This document shows, piece by piece, positions 55,041-64,000 of a DNA stretch of 64,000 bases; the first letter of the stretch is position 1; each line of letters starts with the position of its first letter. This stretch comes from an uncultured Pirellula sp. GTDB taxonomy: Bacteria > Planctomycetota > Planctomycetia > Pirellulales > Pirellulaceae. The position numbers and the translations under genes are program-made. The stretch covers positions 1-64,000 of the forward strand of contig CAIOHR010000212.1 of NCBI GenBank assembly GCA_903858115.1. The letters are read 5' to 3'. The notes below the pieces were generated by a model. That model was given only the letters and a program-made list of their open reading frames with translations. It was not told the DNA's origin and ran no database searches.

Positions 55041-56225
55041 ATGTTGCACACCCTCGCAATTCACGGCTATCGATCGTTACGTGAAGTCGCTTTGAAAATT
55101 GGTTCGTTGAATCTCATCACAGGTCCGAACGGGAGCGGCAAGTCCAATATCTACCGTTCCATTCGATTGTTGGCGAGTGCGGCGGAGGGTGAACTGATAC
55201 GAGCTTTGGCTAAGGAAGGAGGATTGCAGTCCACTCTTTGGGCGGGCCCCGAAAATATATCAAGAGAGATGGAACAGGGGTTCGTACCTATTCAAGGAAC
55301 GAAGCGAAAGAACCCGATCAGTTTGAAGCTAGGGTTCTCTGCGGATGACTTTACGTACACAGTCGACTTAGGCCTACCAATCTATGATCCAAACGTGAAC
55401 AACGAACAGGCCAGCGCATTTCGTCTCGATCCAACGATCAAGCGGGAGTGTCTTTGGACCGGGCCAATCATGAAGCCGAAAGCCCTCATCGTCGACAGGA
55501 AAGGGCAAAACATAACTTGCCGAGATAGCGATGGCCAATGGCAGGAAGTCAATCTACAACTGCCCGGTCAACTCAGTATGATGACGGAGTACGCGGACCC
55601 ATTTCATGCGCCGGAATTGGTGTTGCTTCGCAACACGATTCGCTCTTGGCGATTCTATGATCATTTTCGAACGGATATGGATTCACCAGCCAGACGCACT
55701 GAGGTTGGAACATTTACTCCATCACTTCGTGCAGACGGATCAGATCTCGCTGCGGCGCTTCAGACGATACTTGAGATTGGAGATAGCGAGACGCTTCATC
55801 AGACCGTTCAAGACGCGTTCGCTGGCACTCAGTTGTTTGTTCAACCTGTTGGGAATCACCTACAGGTACAATTGCAACAATCAGGGATGTTGCGATGCTT
55901 GAGCGCTAGCGAGTTGTCTGATGGAACCTTGCGTTTTTTGTTGCTGGTTGCTGCATTGTTGACTCCGCGCCCGCCAGAGCTCATGGTCCTGAACGAACCC
56001 GAAACGAGCTTGCATCCTGATCTACTGCCCGCCTTGGGACGATTGATCGCTCATTATGCTGAAAATCAGCAGATCATTGTAGTGACGCATGCACGTCCGC
56101 TGGTGGAACAACTGATTGGTTTACAGGATTGCCAACACTATGAACTGGTCAAGAGATTTGGCCAAACAGAAGTTCAAGGGATGGGAATACTGGATCGACC
56201 TGATTGGAAATGGCCTGCGCGTTAA
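55041..56225 (+). CDS. RecF/SMC-like AAA ATPase
   Basis: A 394-residue ABC-type ATPase. The start (MLHTLAIHGYRSLREVALKIGSLNLITGPNGSGKSNIYRSIRLL) carries Walker A GPNGSGKS (28-35), with the RecF/OLD-family AIHGYRSL head. The signature-like loop is LSASELSDGTLRFLLLVAALL, and Walker B is LMVLNEPETSLHPDLLP, then the H-loop VVTHARP. There is no toprim or nuclease domain, so it is an AAA_21-type solo ATPase. It may repair DNA or be part of a defence system, but no partner is next to it. Its 3' end overlaps the convergent CPBP gene by 4 bases. Confidence 0.88.
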   Translation: MLHTLAIHGYRSLREVALKIGSLNLITGPNGSGKSNIYRSIRLLASAAEGELIRALAKEGGLQSTLWAGPENISREMEQGFVPIQGTKRKNPISLKLGFSADDFTYTVDLGLPIYDPNVNNEQASAFRLDPTIKRECLWTGPIMKPKALIVDRKGQNITCRDSDGQWQEVNLQLPGQLSMMTEYADPFHAPELVLLRNTIRSWRFYDHFRTDMDSPARRTEVGTFTPSLRADGSDLAAALQTILEIGDSETLHQTVQDAFAGTQLFVQPVGNHLQVQLQQSGMLRCLSASELSDGTLRFLLLVAALLTPRPPELMVLNEPETSLHPDLLPALGRLIAHYAENQQIIVVTHARPLVEQLIGLQDCQHYELVKRFGQTEVQGMGILDRPDWKWPAR

Positions 56226-56923
56226 CCGAACACCAACAAATAACCGACACCAAAGATAGCCGCGTCAACGATCGCATGACTAATCCAACCGGGTAGCAAA
56301 CTATTGGACCGTAACGCAAGCCATGCCCACCAAACGCCTCCAATGGCGACACCTAAAGAGCAGATGTAAGTCATAGGAGATTGGTAGCCAAAGTACTTAG
56401 CAAGCACGATGACATGATGTGCCATGAATCCGATGCTCGAAACTAGAATAGCCAATGCTGGTGGTATTCGCTTCGCAAGTTCACGAAAGACGAAAGAACG
56501 CCAATAGATCTCTTCGAGTCCTGAGTGAATCAGTGCATAGAAACCAGAAATCAGCAGAAGGATGGCAGGCGAATCGGCGCCCAATTCCGAGAGCTTTTCT
56601 TTTGCTTGTGCCGACACGGTATCCAGCAGTCCCAGCGGGATCAAAACCGCAAAATAGGCTCCAACGATGATGAGGCCTATCAGTGTTCCAGAAATGAAAC
56701 CAATACTCAAATACAACGAGCTGCAACTCTTCAAGAGATCGTTGAACAGTTCCTTTCGAAGCCAAACCGCAACAACTACCGATAAAAGCAAAAACTGTGT
56801 GCCTTTGCCTATCGCATAGGCGGCTTTTTGGTAGATCGAATCCGCGTTGGATAGCAGATCGAAATAGACCCACGTGATCAATGTAGGCAGCGCAAGTCCC
56901 AGGATGATCCAGCCCCAAGGCAC
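56222..56923 (-). CDS. CPBP-family intramembrane metalloprotease
   Basis: A 233-residue membrane protein with about seven hydrophobic segments. The CPBP (Rce1-like) signature is present: GLEEIYWRSFVFREL with Glu137-Glu138 and Arg142, then FMAHHVIVL (His169/His170). These form the glutamate-activated, divalent-metal-free or metal-using active site of the family, which cleaves prenylated or other small proteins in the membrane. Its substrate is unknown. The end overlaps the AAA ATPase gene by 4 bases (convergent). Upstream is the big TPR gene on the same strand, 38 bases away, so the two may be cotranscribed. Confidence 0.88.
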   Translation of the reverse strand: MPWGWIILGLALPTLITWVYFDLLSNADSIYQKAAYAIGKGTQFLLLSVVVAVWLRKELFNDLLKSCSSLYLSIGFISGTLIGLIIVGAYFAVLIPLGLLDTVSAQAKEKLSELGADSPAILLLISGFYALIHSGLEEIYWRSFVFRELAKRIPPALAILVSSIGFMAHHVIVLAKYFGYQSPMTYICSLGVAIGGVWWAWLALRSNSLLPGWISHAIVDAAIFGVGYLLVFG

Positions 56924-56961
56924 ACGCGTTGAATTGCCAATGAACGAATGGGAAGGTTGTT

Positions 56962-59900
56962 CTATGACTTCTTTCCCTTTAGATCGTTGATACGATCGGC
57001 TGCTTGTTTCGCGAGTTCGTGATCCGGATGATTCTGAACGACAAACTCATAAAACTTAATGGATACCTCGGCGGCTTTCTGGCGGCGTTCTGCCGTCAAA
57101 TCGCCAACGAGTACTTCACTGCATCGACCGGCTTCGTATGCAGCTCTGGCTTGCCAATTCTTAATGTCGCTGGGAGCCTGAGTTCCGTTGTAGCCATACA
57201 TGACCTTCTGAAACTCGGAGATTGCCTTTGCGAATTCGCGGTCTGCAAAAAGAACTTCGCCCATCATAAAACGAGAGCGAGCACCGATCTCGTCGCGAAA
57301 CTCTTCTGCAATCTGACTGTAGAGATTGATGGCTTCATTCGTCTTCTTCTGATTCTGTTTGGCATAGGCCAGCTCATACATGGCGATCGATCGATACGAC
57401 GATTGAGGGAATTTGGATAGTACGAAAGAAACCCATGACTCGGCCTCTTTCCACTTTTTGAGTTCTCGTGCGGATTGTCCGCCATGGAGATAAACCAACG
57501 CGCCAACCTGTTCGGTCACCTTCGAATCTCCATCCTTCAAGGATTCTATTTCCTTTCGAATAGCGACGTAGTTCTCGAAAGCATCGCTGTAAGCTTCTTT
57601 CTTCAAAAAGCACTCCGCAATCATGAACTTGCCATCGAGGAAGAGCGAGCCATCTTTGAAAACAGAGGTTTGTTTCTGGAACTGTTCAATCGCGTTGTCG
57701 AACTTTTTCTGTTGGAAAAAAGACCATCCCAGTTTGTATAAAGACTTCTCTTGCAGGCTGGAGTTCGCGCTCTTGGTTGCAGCAACCGTGTAGGCTTTGA
57801 TGGCGCGATCAAAATTGGAGCTGTCGTACTCCGCTTGTCCAACGAGAAAGTTCGCTTCCGGTGCGAATTCGCTCGTCGGATACTTCGCGGCCAAAGATTG
57901 AAAGCGTTCGACCGACTCTGCGACATTGCCATTCAATTTATGAGCCCAGGCGAGCTCAAAAAGAACCTTCTCTTCGGAAGGAAGTTTGGCTCCTTTGCTG
58001 TTCTTGATCAGCTCCATGATTTGTTCGTAAGCTTGGATCGCAGCTCCATAGTTTTCTTTCAAGGAATAACAGAGCCCCAATTCGAACAGCACATTTCCTT
58101 TTTGGTCTCCGCCAATGCTGTCGCGTAGGGGCGACAAGACGCGGATGGCTTCATCGACGAATTGCAACTGTCGTAAGCAAATCGCGCGAGCCAAATGGAC
58201 TTCGAGTGCGAAACTATCTGCGCGACCTTTCAGCTCAATCTTGTTGAGGAGTTCCAAGCTAGAGTCATAGGCTTTCTTTTCGATGAGCAAATATGCTTTA
58301 GAGTATGTCGCATACTCGACGATCGACTTCACCTTGGTGGTTGCTAGAACGGCGTCAAAGTACTCGATTCCTTTGTCGTGCTCTCCGTTAGCCGCAGCGA
58401 TTTGTCCAAGTCGAAATTCTGCGTCTGGTCGAAGTCTAGATCGCGGTGCTCGTTTGATCAGATCTTCCAACGTAGCAGCAGCTCGACTTGAATTCTTCTC
58501 TAGCGAGAACGCTTCAGCCAACATGACGGAAACTTCGTCCGCCTGTTGCCAATTGGCCGATGCTTCGAGCGATTCCTGAAGAGAATCTATTGCATCGCTA
58601 TTTTTTTTGAGTTTGAGTTGGCTCGCTCCTCTGAGGAACAGAACCTCTGCGCGTGTGTTATCTTCAAGGGGTTGTCGGAGCAGTTTTTCAGCGAGTCCAA
58701 TGGTTTTGTCATACTGCCCAAGCAAGTATTTAGCAGTTGCGAGTCGCAGTTCCCAGGTGGAAAGCATCGCATCATTGGGTTGCGATGCGATCAATTGTTC
58801 GAATGCATTGACCGCAGACTCGTGCTGTCCCAATTGCAATGTGGATTCGGCGCGTACATAGGCTACATCAGCCGCGAGAGGGTCATTTGCAAATCTTTTC
58901 GCGAACGCTTCGCTCCAGCGTTGTGCATCCGCCAAGGCCCCCAATTGCAAGCAGCTAAAAGCTGCATTGTAAGTTGCGCGAGGGGCAATCGCATCATCCG
59001 GATACTGTGTTGCAAGCCGCTCGTAGATCGACTTTGCTTCTGCTCTCGTGGAGACATCTCCGTTCAGTCCATCAGCCAAGTCCATTTGGAGCAGGATGTT
59101 GGATGGAGATTTGCTCCCCCATTCCAATGCATTGCGTGCTACGGAAATCACTTCCGCCATTTTGCCTTGCATCGTCTTCACTTGGCAAATCCAGTGAGCT
59201 GCTTCTGCCGCCCGTTCATCTTTGTTGGGGAGCAACTGCTCGAAAGCACGAACAGCTTCGTCGTACTTCTTTTCCCGCATCAACGATTGCCCAACAGCCA
59301 ACGAGGAATTCTTTGCATATTGCGATTTCGGAAACGTCTCCCCCAATCGTTTGTAGATGGAAGCCGACTCCTTGAAGTTTCCGGCTTTGGCCAACGCGAA
59401 CCCGTAGCGGTATAGAATGTAATCCGCGTTGCTTAGCGACTCAAAGCTCTTGGTTTGGGCAACAGATTCCAGAAGAGAAATTGCAAGTTTCGCGTCTTCT
59501 TTTTGCAAGGCGACTTCTGCAGCCCTCAAACGAACGGAAGAGGCAATCGGATGTGAAGGGTATTTGTTTAAGAAGGATTCGTATTTCTCCGCCGCAAGTT
59601 GCGGTTGCTGCATTTCCTCAAACGTCAATCCTAAACCAAACAAAGCATCGGGCCGAACGGCAGAGCTTTCGAATCTTTTCGATTCCGCCAATTGTTTATA
59701 GAGGCCAATAGCTTTCTCTTTGTTGCCGATGCGTGATTCCGCTTCGGCAGCATAGAACAGAGCTTTGTCTTGGAAGCTCCCGTCGGGATACTTGTCAATG
59801 ACCAAGGCTAGGACTTTGCTGGCCTCCTTCAAGGCAACAGAGTTTGCATCGTTGCCTTCTTGAAATGATTTTTGGTATAGACTCCACCCGAGATTGACGA

Positions 59901-60306
59901 GCGATTCCTCCCGTTGCTTCAACTGCGGATCTTGAAGTGCGACTTTGAATTCTTTGATCGCCAGCTCGAATTCAGGCATTTCTTTTTGCAGGTGACAGAT
60001 CCCCAAAAAATGGTGTGCGCTAGGTGCCAAGGCGTCTTCCGGGAACTCCTTGATCATTTTCGCCCACATTTCGACGGCTAGCTCGAATGCCCCATTGTTC
60101 TGAGCATTGGCGGCGTCGGCATAGAGTTCACGAGCTCGCTCGGCACGCTTTTCTTTTTCAGAAAGCTTGGAATTAGTCTTTGTGTTTTGCGAGGTATTCG
60201 CAGAACCTTTCCCTTTGGGTGGTTGTGCCTCCACAGGCGTTGGGACTGCCACCATTGCCAGCAATGTCAGAAAAATTGCTCGCTGCTTTTTTCGCGATCT
60301 CGACAT
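56962..60306 (-). CDS. Large secreted TPR-repeat protein
   Basis: A protein of about 1114 residues made almost only of tetratricopeptide-like repeats after a signal peptide (RAIFLTLLAMVAVPTPVEAQ). Repeats such as ALFYAAEAESRIGNKEKAIGLYKQL, PDAEFRLGQIAAANGEHDKGIEYFDAVL and EKSLYKLGWSFFQQKKFDNAIEQFQKQ are typical TPR/YbgF-class units; there are probably well over a dozen. It may be a scaffold for cell-envelope complexes. The ATG at 60306 is chosen for the signal peptide; ATGs at 60357 and 60384 would give longer, charged heads. The linker near 30-60 is rich in Lys, Asn and Ser. Confidence 0.85.
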   Translation of the reverse strand: MSRSRKKQRAIFLTLLAMVAVPTPVEAQPPKGKGSANTSQNTKTNSKLSEKEKRAERARELYADAANAQNNGAFELAVEMWAKMIKEFPEDALAPSAHHFLGICHLQKEMPEFELAIKEFKVALQDPQLKQREESLVNLGWSLYQKSFQEGNDANSVALKEASKVLALVIDKYPDGSFQDKALFYAAEAESRIGNKEKAIGLYKQLAESKRFESSAVRPDALFGLGLTFEEMQQPQLAAEKYESFLNKYPSHPIASSVRLRAAEVALQKEDAKLAISLLESVAQTKSFESLSNADYILYRYGFALAKAGNFKESASIYKRLGETFPKSQYAKNSSLAVGQSLMREKKYDEAVRAFEQLLPNKDERAAEAAHWICQVKTMQGKMAEVISVARNALEWGSKSPSNILLQMDLADGLNGDVSTRAEAKSIYERLATQYPDDAIAPRATYNAAFSCLQLGALADAQRWSEAFAKRFANDPLAADVAYVRAESTLQLGQHESAVNAFEQLIASQPNDAMLSTWELRLATAKYLLGQYDKTIGLAEKLLRQPLEDNTRAEVLFLRGASQLKLKKNSDAIDSLQESLEASANWQQADEVSVMLAEAFSLEKNSSRAAATLEDLIKRAPRSRLRPDAEFRLGQIAAANGEHDKGIEYFDAVLATTKVKSIVEYATYSKAYLLIEKKAYDSSLELLNKIELKGRADSFALEVHLARAICLRQLQFVDEAIRVLSPLRDSIGGDQKGNVLFELGLCYSLKENYGAAIQAYEQIMELIKNSKGAKLPSEEKVLFELAWAHKLNGNVAESVERFQSLAAKYPTSEFAPEANFLVGQAEYDSSNFDRAIKAYTVAATKSANSSLQEKSLYKLGWSFFQQKKFDNAIEQFQKQTSVFKDGSLFLDGKFMIAECFLKKEAYSDAFENYVAIRKEIESLKDGDSKVTEQVGALVYLHGGQSARELKKWKEAESWVSFVLSKFPQSSYRSIAMYELAYAKQNQKKTNEAINLYSQIAEEFRDEIGARSRFMMGEVLFADREFAKAISEFQKVMYGYNGTQAPSDIKNWQARAAYEAGRCSEVLVGDLTAERRQKAAEVSIKFYEFVVQNHPDHELAKQAADRINDLKGKKS

Positions 60307-60618
60307 TTCCGATTTGGTAACGTTTGACTTTTGAGTTGACTTAAACGAATGGGCCATAATGGTATCGACTTTTTCACAGAACATGACAGCGTATGAAGTC
60401 TAAAAATCGGCGTTGGCCAAACCTGAATCGTAGTTTACCGTAGTAGGATGGTGCTGGAAAGTTTTCGGGTAGGCTGGAATCGTTTTGCAATCGCTCGAAA
60501 CATCCCAGATTTGCTATTGTTCCTGACCCTTACGGTATCTTCACACCTCATACTTTTACTCAGTACAGACTCTTTGAAGCTGTCGTTTCGGAAAACCACC
60601 TTGAGCCAAGTTGACCAC
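60307..60618. other. Divergent intergenic region
   Basis: A 312-base region between the TPR gene and the epimerase. It may include the true TPR start (ATG 60357 or 60384). No other gene or clear promoter was seen. Confidence 0.4.
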
Positions 60619-61602
60619 ATGAACGTTTTGATCACAGGTGGAAGCGGTTTTATCGGATCTCACTTGGTTGACTACCACTTGAGTCGTGGCGATTCTGTCC
60701 TGGTCGTAGATGATTTGAGCACTGGATCGAGCCGGAATCTCCACCATCTTCGATCGCACGAACGCCTTCGAATTGTTCATGCAGACCTCGGAGACGCGAA
60801 GCTTATCGAGGAGGTTTGCGCGAACTCGGACCGGGTTTACCATCTAGCGGCGGCAGTGGGGGTGGCTTTAATTGCAAAACAGCCGATTCAGACCATACAC
60901 CGCAATATATTCCCTACTCAATTATTGCTGGAACAATTGCGGCATCTTCATTTGCAAGGACAATCCATTCCCATTTTCCTAGCTAGCACCAGCGAAGTTT
61001 ACGGAAAGAATCCGAAGTCTATTTGGTCGGAAACAGACGATTTGGTGTTTGGTGCGACCACGAAACCTCGATGGAGTTATGGAGCTAGTAAAGCGATTGA
61101 CGAATTTCTGGGTTTAGCATGTGTTCGTGAATGTGGCCTGCAAGTAGTCATCGGACGATTTTTCAACGTGGTTGGGCCAAGACAGACAGGAGCGTATGGG
61201 ATGGTTTTGCCCCGTTTCGTTCAATCCGCCATGCGTGACGAACCCCTTTTGGTTCACGACGATGGTTGCCAGCAACGTTGCTTCGCGCACGTTTCCGATG
61301 TAATCCGCGCGATTACGACATTGATGGACAGCCCGCACTGTTACGGAAAGATCTACAACATCGGAGCCGACCAACCGATTTCGATTCTACAACTGGCAAA
61401 GAGAGTCTGCGAAATTGTCAATCCGTCGGGGAAAATCGAGTTTCAATCCTATGCAAAAGCGTACGATGAAGATTTTGAAGATATTCGGCGCAGGGTTCCG
61501 GACTTGAGCAGACTGCGGCAGTCCATCGGCTATGAGCCACGGTTTGGGATGGACGAGATCATTCGCGATGTCTGGGAGTCGATGAAGCTTCCGAGGGATT
61601 GA
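60619..61602 (+). CDS. NAD-dependent nucleotide-sugar epimerase/dehydratase
   Basis: A 327-residue extended SDR enzyme that works on nucleotide sugars. The NAD loop is GGSGFIGSHLV (7-17), the Asp pair DDLSTGS (31-37), and the catalytic motif SYGASKA gives Tyr154 and Lys158. The block TSEVYGK and the VVGPRQTGAYGMVLPRFV are like UDP-glucose 4-epimerase or UDP-glucuronate decarboxylase. The exact sugar is uncertain. The ATG at 60619 (MNVLITGGSGFIG) is the conserved start; the reading from 60448 adds a hydrophobic tail with no domain. It may supply an EPS or LPS sugar. Confidence 0.88.
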   Translation: MNVLITGGSGFIGSHLVDYHLSRGDSVLVVDDLSTGSSRNLHHLRSHERLRIVHADLGDAKLIEEVCANSDRVYHLAAAVGVALIAKQPIQTIHRNIFPTQLLLEQLRHLHLQGQSIPIFLASTSEVYGKNPKSIWSETDDLVFGATTKPRWSYGASKAIDEFLGLACVRECGLQVVIGRFFNVVGPRQTGAYGMVLPRFVQSAMRDEPLLVHDDGCQQRCFAHVSDVIRAITTLMDSPHCYGKIYNIGADQPISILQLAKRVCEIVNPSGKIEFQSYAKAYDEDFEDIRRRVPDLSRLRQSIGYEPRFGMDEIIRDVWESMKLPRD

Positions 61603-61795
61603 AGAAGCGTTGGGATGGCTCAATCCGAGGGTCAGACCCGAGAATTCGATAAATTACGCACTTTGGCTAGACGGTAGTCGCTAAATTTGGCCAATATGAG
61701 GTCGATTCTCCATCCATCGGTTCATTAAGACTTCTACGCAGTGGACGGGCGGATTACACTCTCTTCCAGTCGTTACCATTCCGTTCCCCTATTTT

Positions 61796-61808
61796 CCTCC
61801 GAGGGAGG
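61796..61808 (+). promoter_or_regulatory. Hairpin covering the metK ribosome-binding site
   Basis: CCTCC (61796-61800) can pair with GGAGG (61804-61808), with a GAG loop. The right arm is the Shine-Dalgarno sequence (GGGAGG, 61803-61808) six bases before the GTG at 61815. The stem is short but all G-C but one; it could limit metK translation until opened. No known SAM riboswitch fold was recognised upstream. Confidence 0.5.
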
Positions 61809-61814
61809 TTGTTC

Positions 61815-62978
61815 GTGGCGTCAGGCAAGTACATTTTCACTAGTGAATCGGTCTCCATGGGTCACCCAGACAAGCTGGCAGACCGAATCTCGGATAGCGT
61901 TTTGGACGCGCTTTTGGCCCAAGATCCAATGAGTCGCGTGGCATGTGAAACCGTTGTTACAACGGGTCTTGCTTTGATCGTAGGTGAGATCACGACCAAA
62001 GCGATCGTCGATTACTCGGATATTGTTCGCCAAGCTATTCTTGCAGTTGGATACGACGACGACGAATCGGGAATTTCAGGTCGGACCTGCAACGTTATGG
62101 TTGCTTTGGATAAACAAAGCCCCGACATTGCCATGGGCGTTGATGCTACTGGAGATAAAGATGTCGGAGCTGGCGATCAAGGCTTGATGTTCGGATATGC
62201 TTGCAACGACACTCCTGAGTTGATGCCATTGCCTATCGCCTTGGCTCATAGAATCACGAATCGTTTGACTGAAGCTCGATTCAATAAAGAAGTCGACTGG
62301 TTGCGACCAGACTCGAAAAGTCAAGTTTCAGTCGTTTATGACGACTTTCAGCCGATTGGCATCAATAACGTCGTTGTTTCCACACAGCATGCTCCAACAG
62401 TGTCGCAAGCGGAAATTCGAAACTTTGTTATCGAGAAAGTGATTAAGCCCTGCTTGCCAGCTAATATGGTTAGCGACACCATTGTTTACCACATCAATCC
62501 GACCGGAAACTTTGTGGTCGGTGGACCGCACGGTGACAGCGGTTTGACAGGTCGAAAGATCATCGTCGATACGTATGGTGGATGGGGCCGGCACGGCGGT
62601 GGGGCTTTCTCTGGAAAAGACCCAACGAAGGTGGACCGCAGTGCGGCTTATATGGCTCGGCATGTCGCAAAGAATATCGTCGCTTCAGGAATCGCAGATC
62701 GTTGCGAAGTGCAGGTTGCATATGCGATCGGCGTCAGCAAGCCCGTTAGCGTGCGAGTTGATACTCAGGGTTCCGGCAAGATATCGGACGAGAAGATTTG
62801 CGAAGTCGTTCAAAGCTTCTATGACTTCACACCTCGAGGTATCATCGAGTACCTCAACCTGCGTCGACCGATCTACAGCAAGACTTCGTCTGGCGGGCAT
62901 TTTGGACGAAATGACCCCGATTTTACGTGGGAAAGCACGGCGAATGCATCGAAATTGGCTGCAGCGTTGAAGGCGTAA
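61815..62978 (+). CDS. metK: S-adenosylmethionine synthetase
   Basis: A 387-residue MetK that makes SAM from methionine and ATP. The N-terminal [23 protein letters not shown], the [12 protein letters not shown] loop and the [25 protein letters not shown] block are all normal and complete. The GTG at 61815 (then [11 protein letters not shown]) is taken as the start because GGGAGG lies six bases before it; a TTG at 61809 overlaps that site. The ribosome-binding site may fold into a hairpin with the CCTCC just upstream. The epimerase gene ends 212 bases before. ahcY, often a neighbour, is not in the window. Confidence 0.97.
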   Translation: MASGKYIFTSESVSMGHPDKLADRISDSVLDALLAQDPMSRVACETVVTTGLALIVGEITTKAIVDYSDIVRQAILAVGYDDDESGISGRTCNVMVALDKQSPDIAMGVDATGDKDVGAGDQGLMFGYACNDTPELMPLPIALAHRITNRLTEARFNKEVDWLRPDSKSQVSVVYDDFQPIGINNVVVSTQHAPTVSQAEIRNFVIEKVIKPCLPANMVSDTIVYHINPTGNFVVGGPHGDSGLTGRKIIVDTYGGWGRHGGGAFSGKDPTKVDRSAAYMARHVAKNIVASGIADRCEVQVAYAIGVSKPVSVRVDTQGSGKISDEKICEVVQSFYDFTPRGIIEYLNLRRPIYSKTSSGGHFGRNDPDFTWESTANASKLAAALKA

Positions 62979-63060
62979 TCCTTCGATTGCGCTGAGTGCT
63001 ACAGGTCAGTTTTGGGATTCCATCACACCTACGGATTTGCCAAAGGGACAGGAACGATAC

Positions 63061-63098
63061 TAGTTTCGCGATCGCGGTCACACTCGATTGTGAAACTA
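63061..63098. other. Stem-loop between metK and the UPF0104 gene
   Basis: TAGTTT (63061-63066) pairs with AAACTA (63093-63098), and inside it CACA (63079-63082) pairs with TGTG (63089-63092); the left bulge carries CGCGATCGCG. It may mark the end of the metK transcript. No T tract. Confidence 0.35.
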
Positions 63099-63140
63099 TT
63101 GATGTGCGATGTAAAAAGCCCTCGACGATAGAAGGCAATA

Positions 63141-64000
63141 ATGCCGTCCACTTATGCGACTCGAGCCGTGACCTTTTTAAAGTTTGCGGCTCTGGTTGGA
63201 ATCGTAGCTTGGTTAGTTTCGACGTTTCCCAGGAAGGATGCTGAGTTTCTTTTTTCCCAGAAAAAGAATTGGCTTCTTCTCTCGCAATCGCTGTCTTTCG
63301 TGTTGATTGCGCATCTGGTGAGTTACTGGCGATGGCAGATCTTGGTGAATGCGTTGAATGTCCCGATGCGTTTACTCGAAGCCATACGTTTGGGGTTTCT
63401 CGGAACGCTCCTGAACCAGGTCAGCTTCGGGGCAGTCGGGGGTGATCTATTCAAAGCGATAGAAGCCGCGAGACGAACGAACACCAGACGCACCGAGGTT
63501 GTTGCATCCGTGCTGGTAGATCGGGCGATGGGGCTTCTAGGTCTATTGGTAGTTGCAAGTATAGGATTGTCATTAGCCTCTGAACTTTCACCGAGACTTT
63601 TGACAATTAAATGGGCAGCAATCAGCTTCGCTGGCGCAGCTCTGTTGTTCATTCTCGCAATTGTCTGTTGTGGCAAATTCGTTTCGTTCGGATGGCTTGG
63701 AAAGATTCCGTGGATAGGTCACACCATGTATCGACTGGCGAACGCTTGTATGATCTTTCAAGGGCGGCCACGGCTAGTGGGGGAAATTTTGGGCGCCAGC
63801 ATGTGTGTACATTTTTGCATGACGGTATCTTGCTATTTGATCTCGGCGTCCATTTACGATTCACATCCAACAATGTTGGAACACTTCATGACCATTCCAC
63901 CTGCGATGGCTGCGGCAACGTTACCTCTCACTCCGGGCGGAATCGGGGTCCAAGAAGCAGCAATTTCTAGACTTTTTTTGGAGCTACCCGAGATACCTTC
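63141..64000 (+). CDS. UPF0104 / LPG synthase-like membrane protein, N-terminal part
   Basis: The frame from the ATG at 63141 stays open to the window end, giving 286 residues of a polytopic membrane protein. It belongs to the UPF0104 (YbhN) / lysylphosphatidylglycerol synthase membrane-domain family: the blocks SYWRWQILVNALNV, VSFGAVGGDLFKAIEAARR, VLVDRAMGLLGLL and TLPLTPGGIGVQEAAIS are characteristic. Several hydrophobic helices are seen. It may act as a flippase or transferase for lipid-linked molecules. The C-terminus is outside the window. Confidence 0.85.
   Translation, partial: MPSTYATRAVTFLKFAALVGIVAWLVSTFPRKDAEFLFSQKKNWLLLSQSLSFVLIAHLVSYWRWQILVNALNVPMRLLEAIRLGFLGTLLNQVSFGAVGGDLFKAIEAARRTNTRRTEVVASVLVDRAMGLLGLLVVASIGLSLASELSPRLLTIKWAAISFAGAALLFILAIVCCGKFVSFGWLGKIPWIGHTMYRLANACMIFQGRPRLVGEILGASMCVHFCMTVSCYLISASIYDSHPTMLEHFMTIPPAMAAATLPLTPGGIGVQEAAISRLFLELPEIP

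Noticed and set aside
61603..61795. SAM riboswitch before metK
   Set aside because: I could not draw any SAM-I, SAM-II or SAM-IV core; only the small hairpin on the ribosome-binding site is supported.

Overview
The window looks like chromosomal DNA of a planctomycete, most like the Pirellula/Rhodopirellula group. The indicators are: a secreted metalloprotease that starts with a LEPR-like motif and ends in a dockerin-type repeat; a formylglycine sulfatase; an ECF sigma factor translationally coupled to a transmembrane Ser/Thr kinase; a formaldehyde-activating-enzyme homologue beside other H4MPT-type C1 genes in a non-methanogen; many secreted proteins with Gly-, Pro/Ser- or Cys-rich repeats; and a small membrane protein that begins MINPYEPP. 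Base composition appears even (about half GC). I see no rRNA, tRNA, insertion sequence, prophage or CRISPR array. These assignments come from reading motifs, not from a search.

Layout. 1-3.3 kb: the start of a LysR-type regulator diverging from an exported catalase-peroxidase (katG), then a small membrane protein. 3.4-8 kb: error-prone polymerase dnaE2, a PP2C phosphatase and a small lipoprotein. 8.2-11.8 kb: an alpha-E / circularly permuted ATP-grasp pair, then two tandem tatA-type genes. 11.8-14.6 kb: C1 island (amino-acid-kinase-fold protein and Fae-like protein on the minus strand; ATP-grasp protein on the plus strand), with a 16-bp tandem repeat array between the divergent genes. 15.5-19.3 kb: three-gene minus-strand operon (a Pro/Ser-rich membrane protein, a CpsD-like P-loop protein whose P-loop Lys is Arg, an ExeA-like AAA ATPase). 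19.7-25.8 kb: dockerin metalloprotease, then a sigma factor / kinase / coiled-coil membrane protein operon. 25.9-33.2 kb: secreted proteins, a GT4 glycosyltransferase, a Cys-rich repeat protein with a near-perfect terminator, and a large zinc metalloprotease.

33.6-38.3 kb: rho-rnpA pair, an SDR without its catalytic Tyr, and threonine synthase. 38.9-41.7 kb: a coiled-coil membrane protein and a Gly-rich secreted protein. 41.7-45.3 kb: alpha/beta hydrolase, a short AMP-binding ligase and an aldehyde-dehydrogenase-fold reductase, which resemble the LuxD/LuxE/LuxC functions. 45.5-48.8 kb: sulfatase and APC permease. 49-53.6 kb: CzcB/CzcA-type efflux pair. 53.6-60.3 kb: YHYH protein, a RecF/SMC-like ATPase, a CPBP protease and a giant TPR protein. 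60.6-64 kb: a nucleotide-sugar epimerase, metK with a possibly hidden ribosome-binding site, and the start of a UPF0104 membrane protein.

Candidates for something new are the LuxCDE-like carboxylate-reduction module, the ExeA / Arg-P-loop / membrane-protein operon, and the C1 island with a Fae homologue that lacks the expected catalytic His. Short tandem duplications of unrelated sequence recur in several intergenic regions, and one duplicates the stop codons of two convergent genes.
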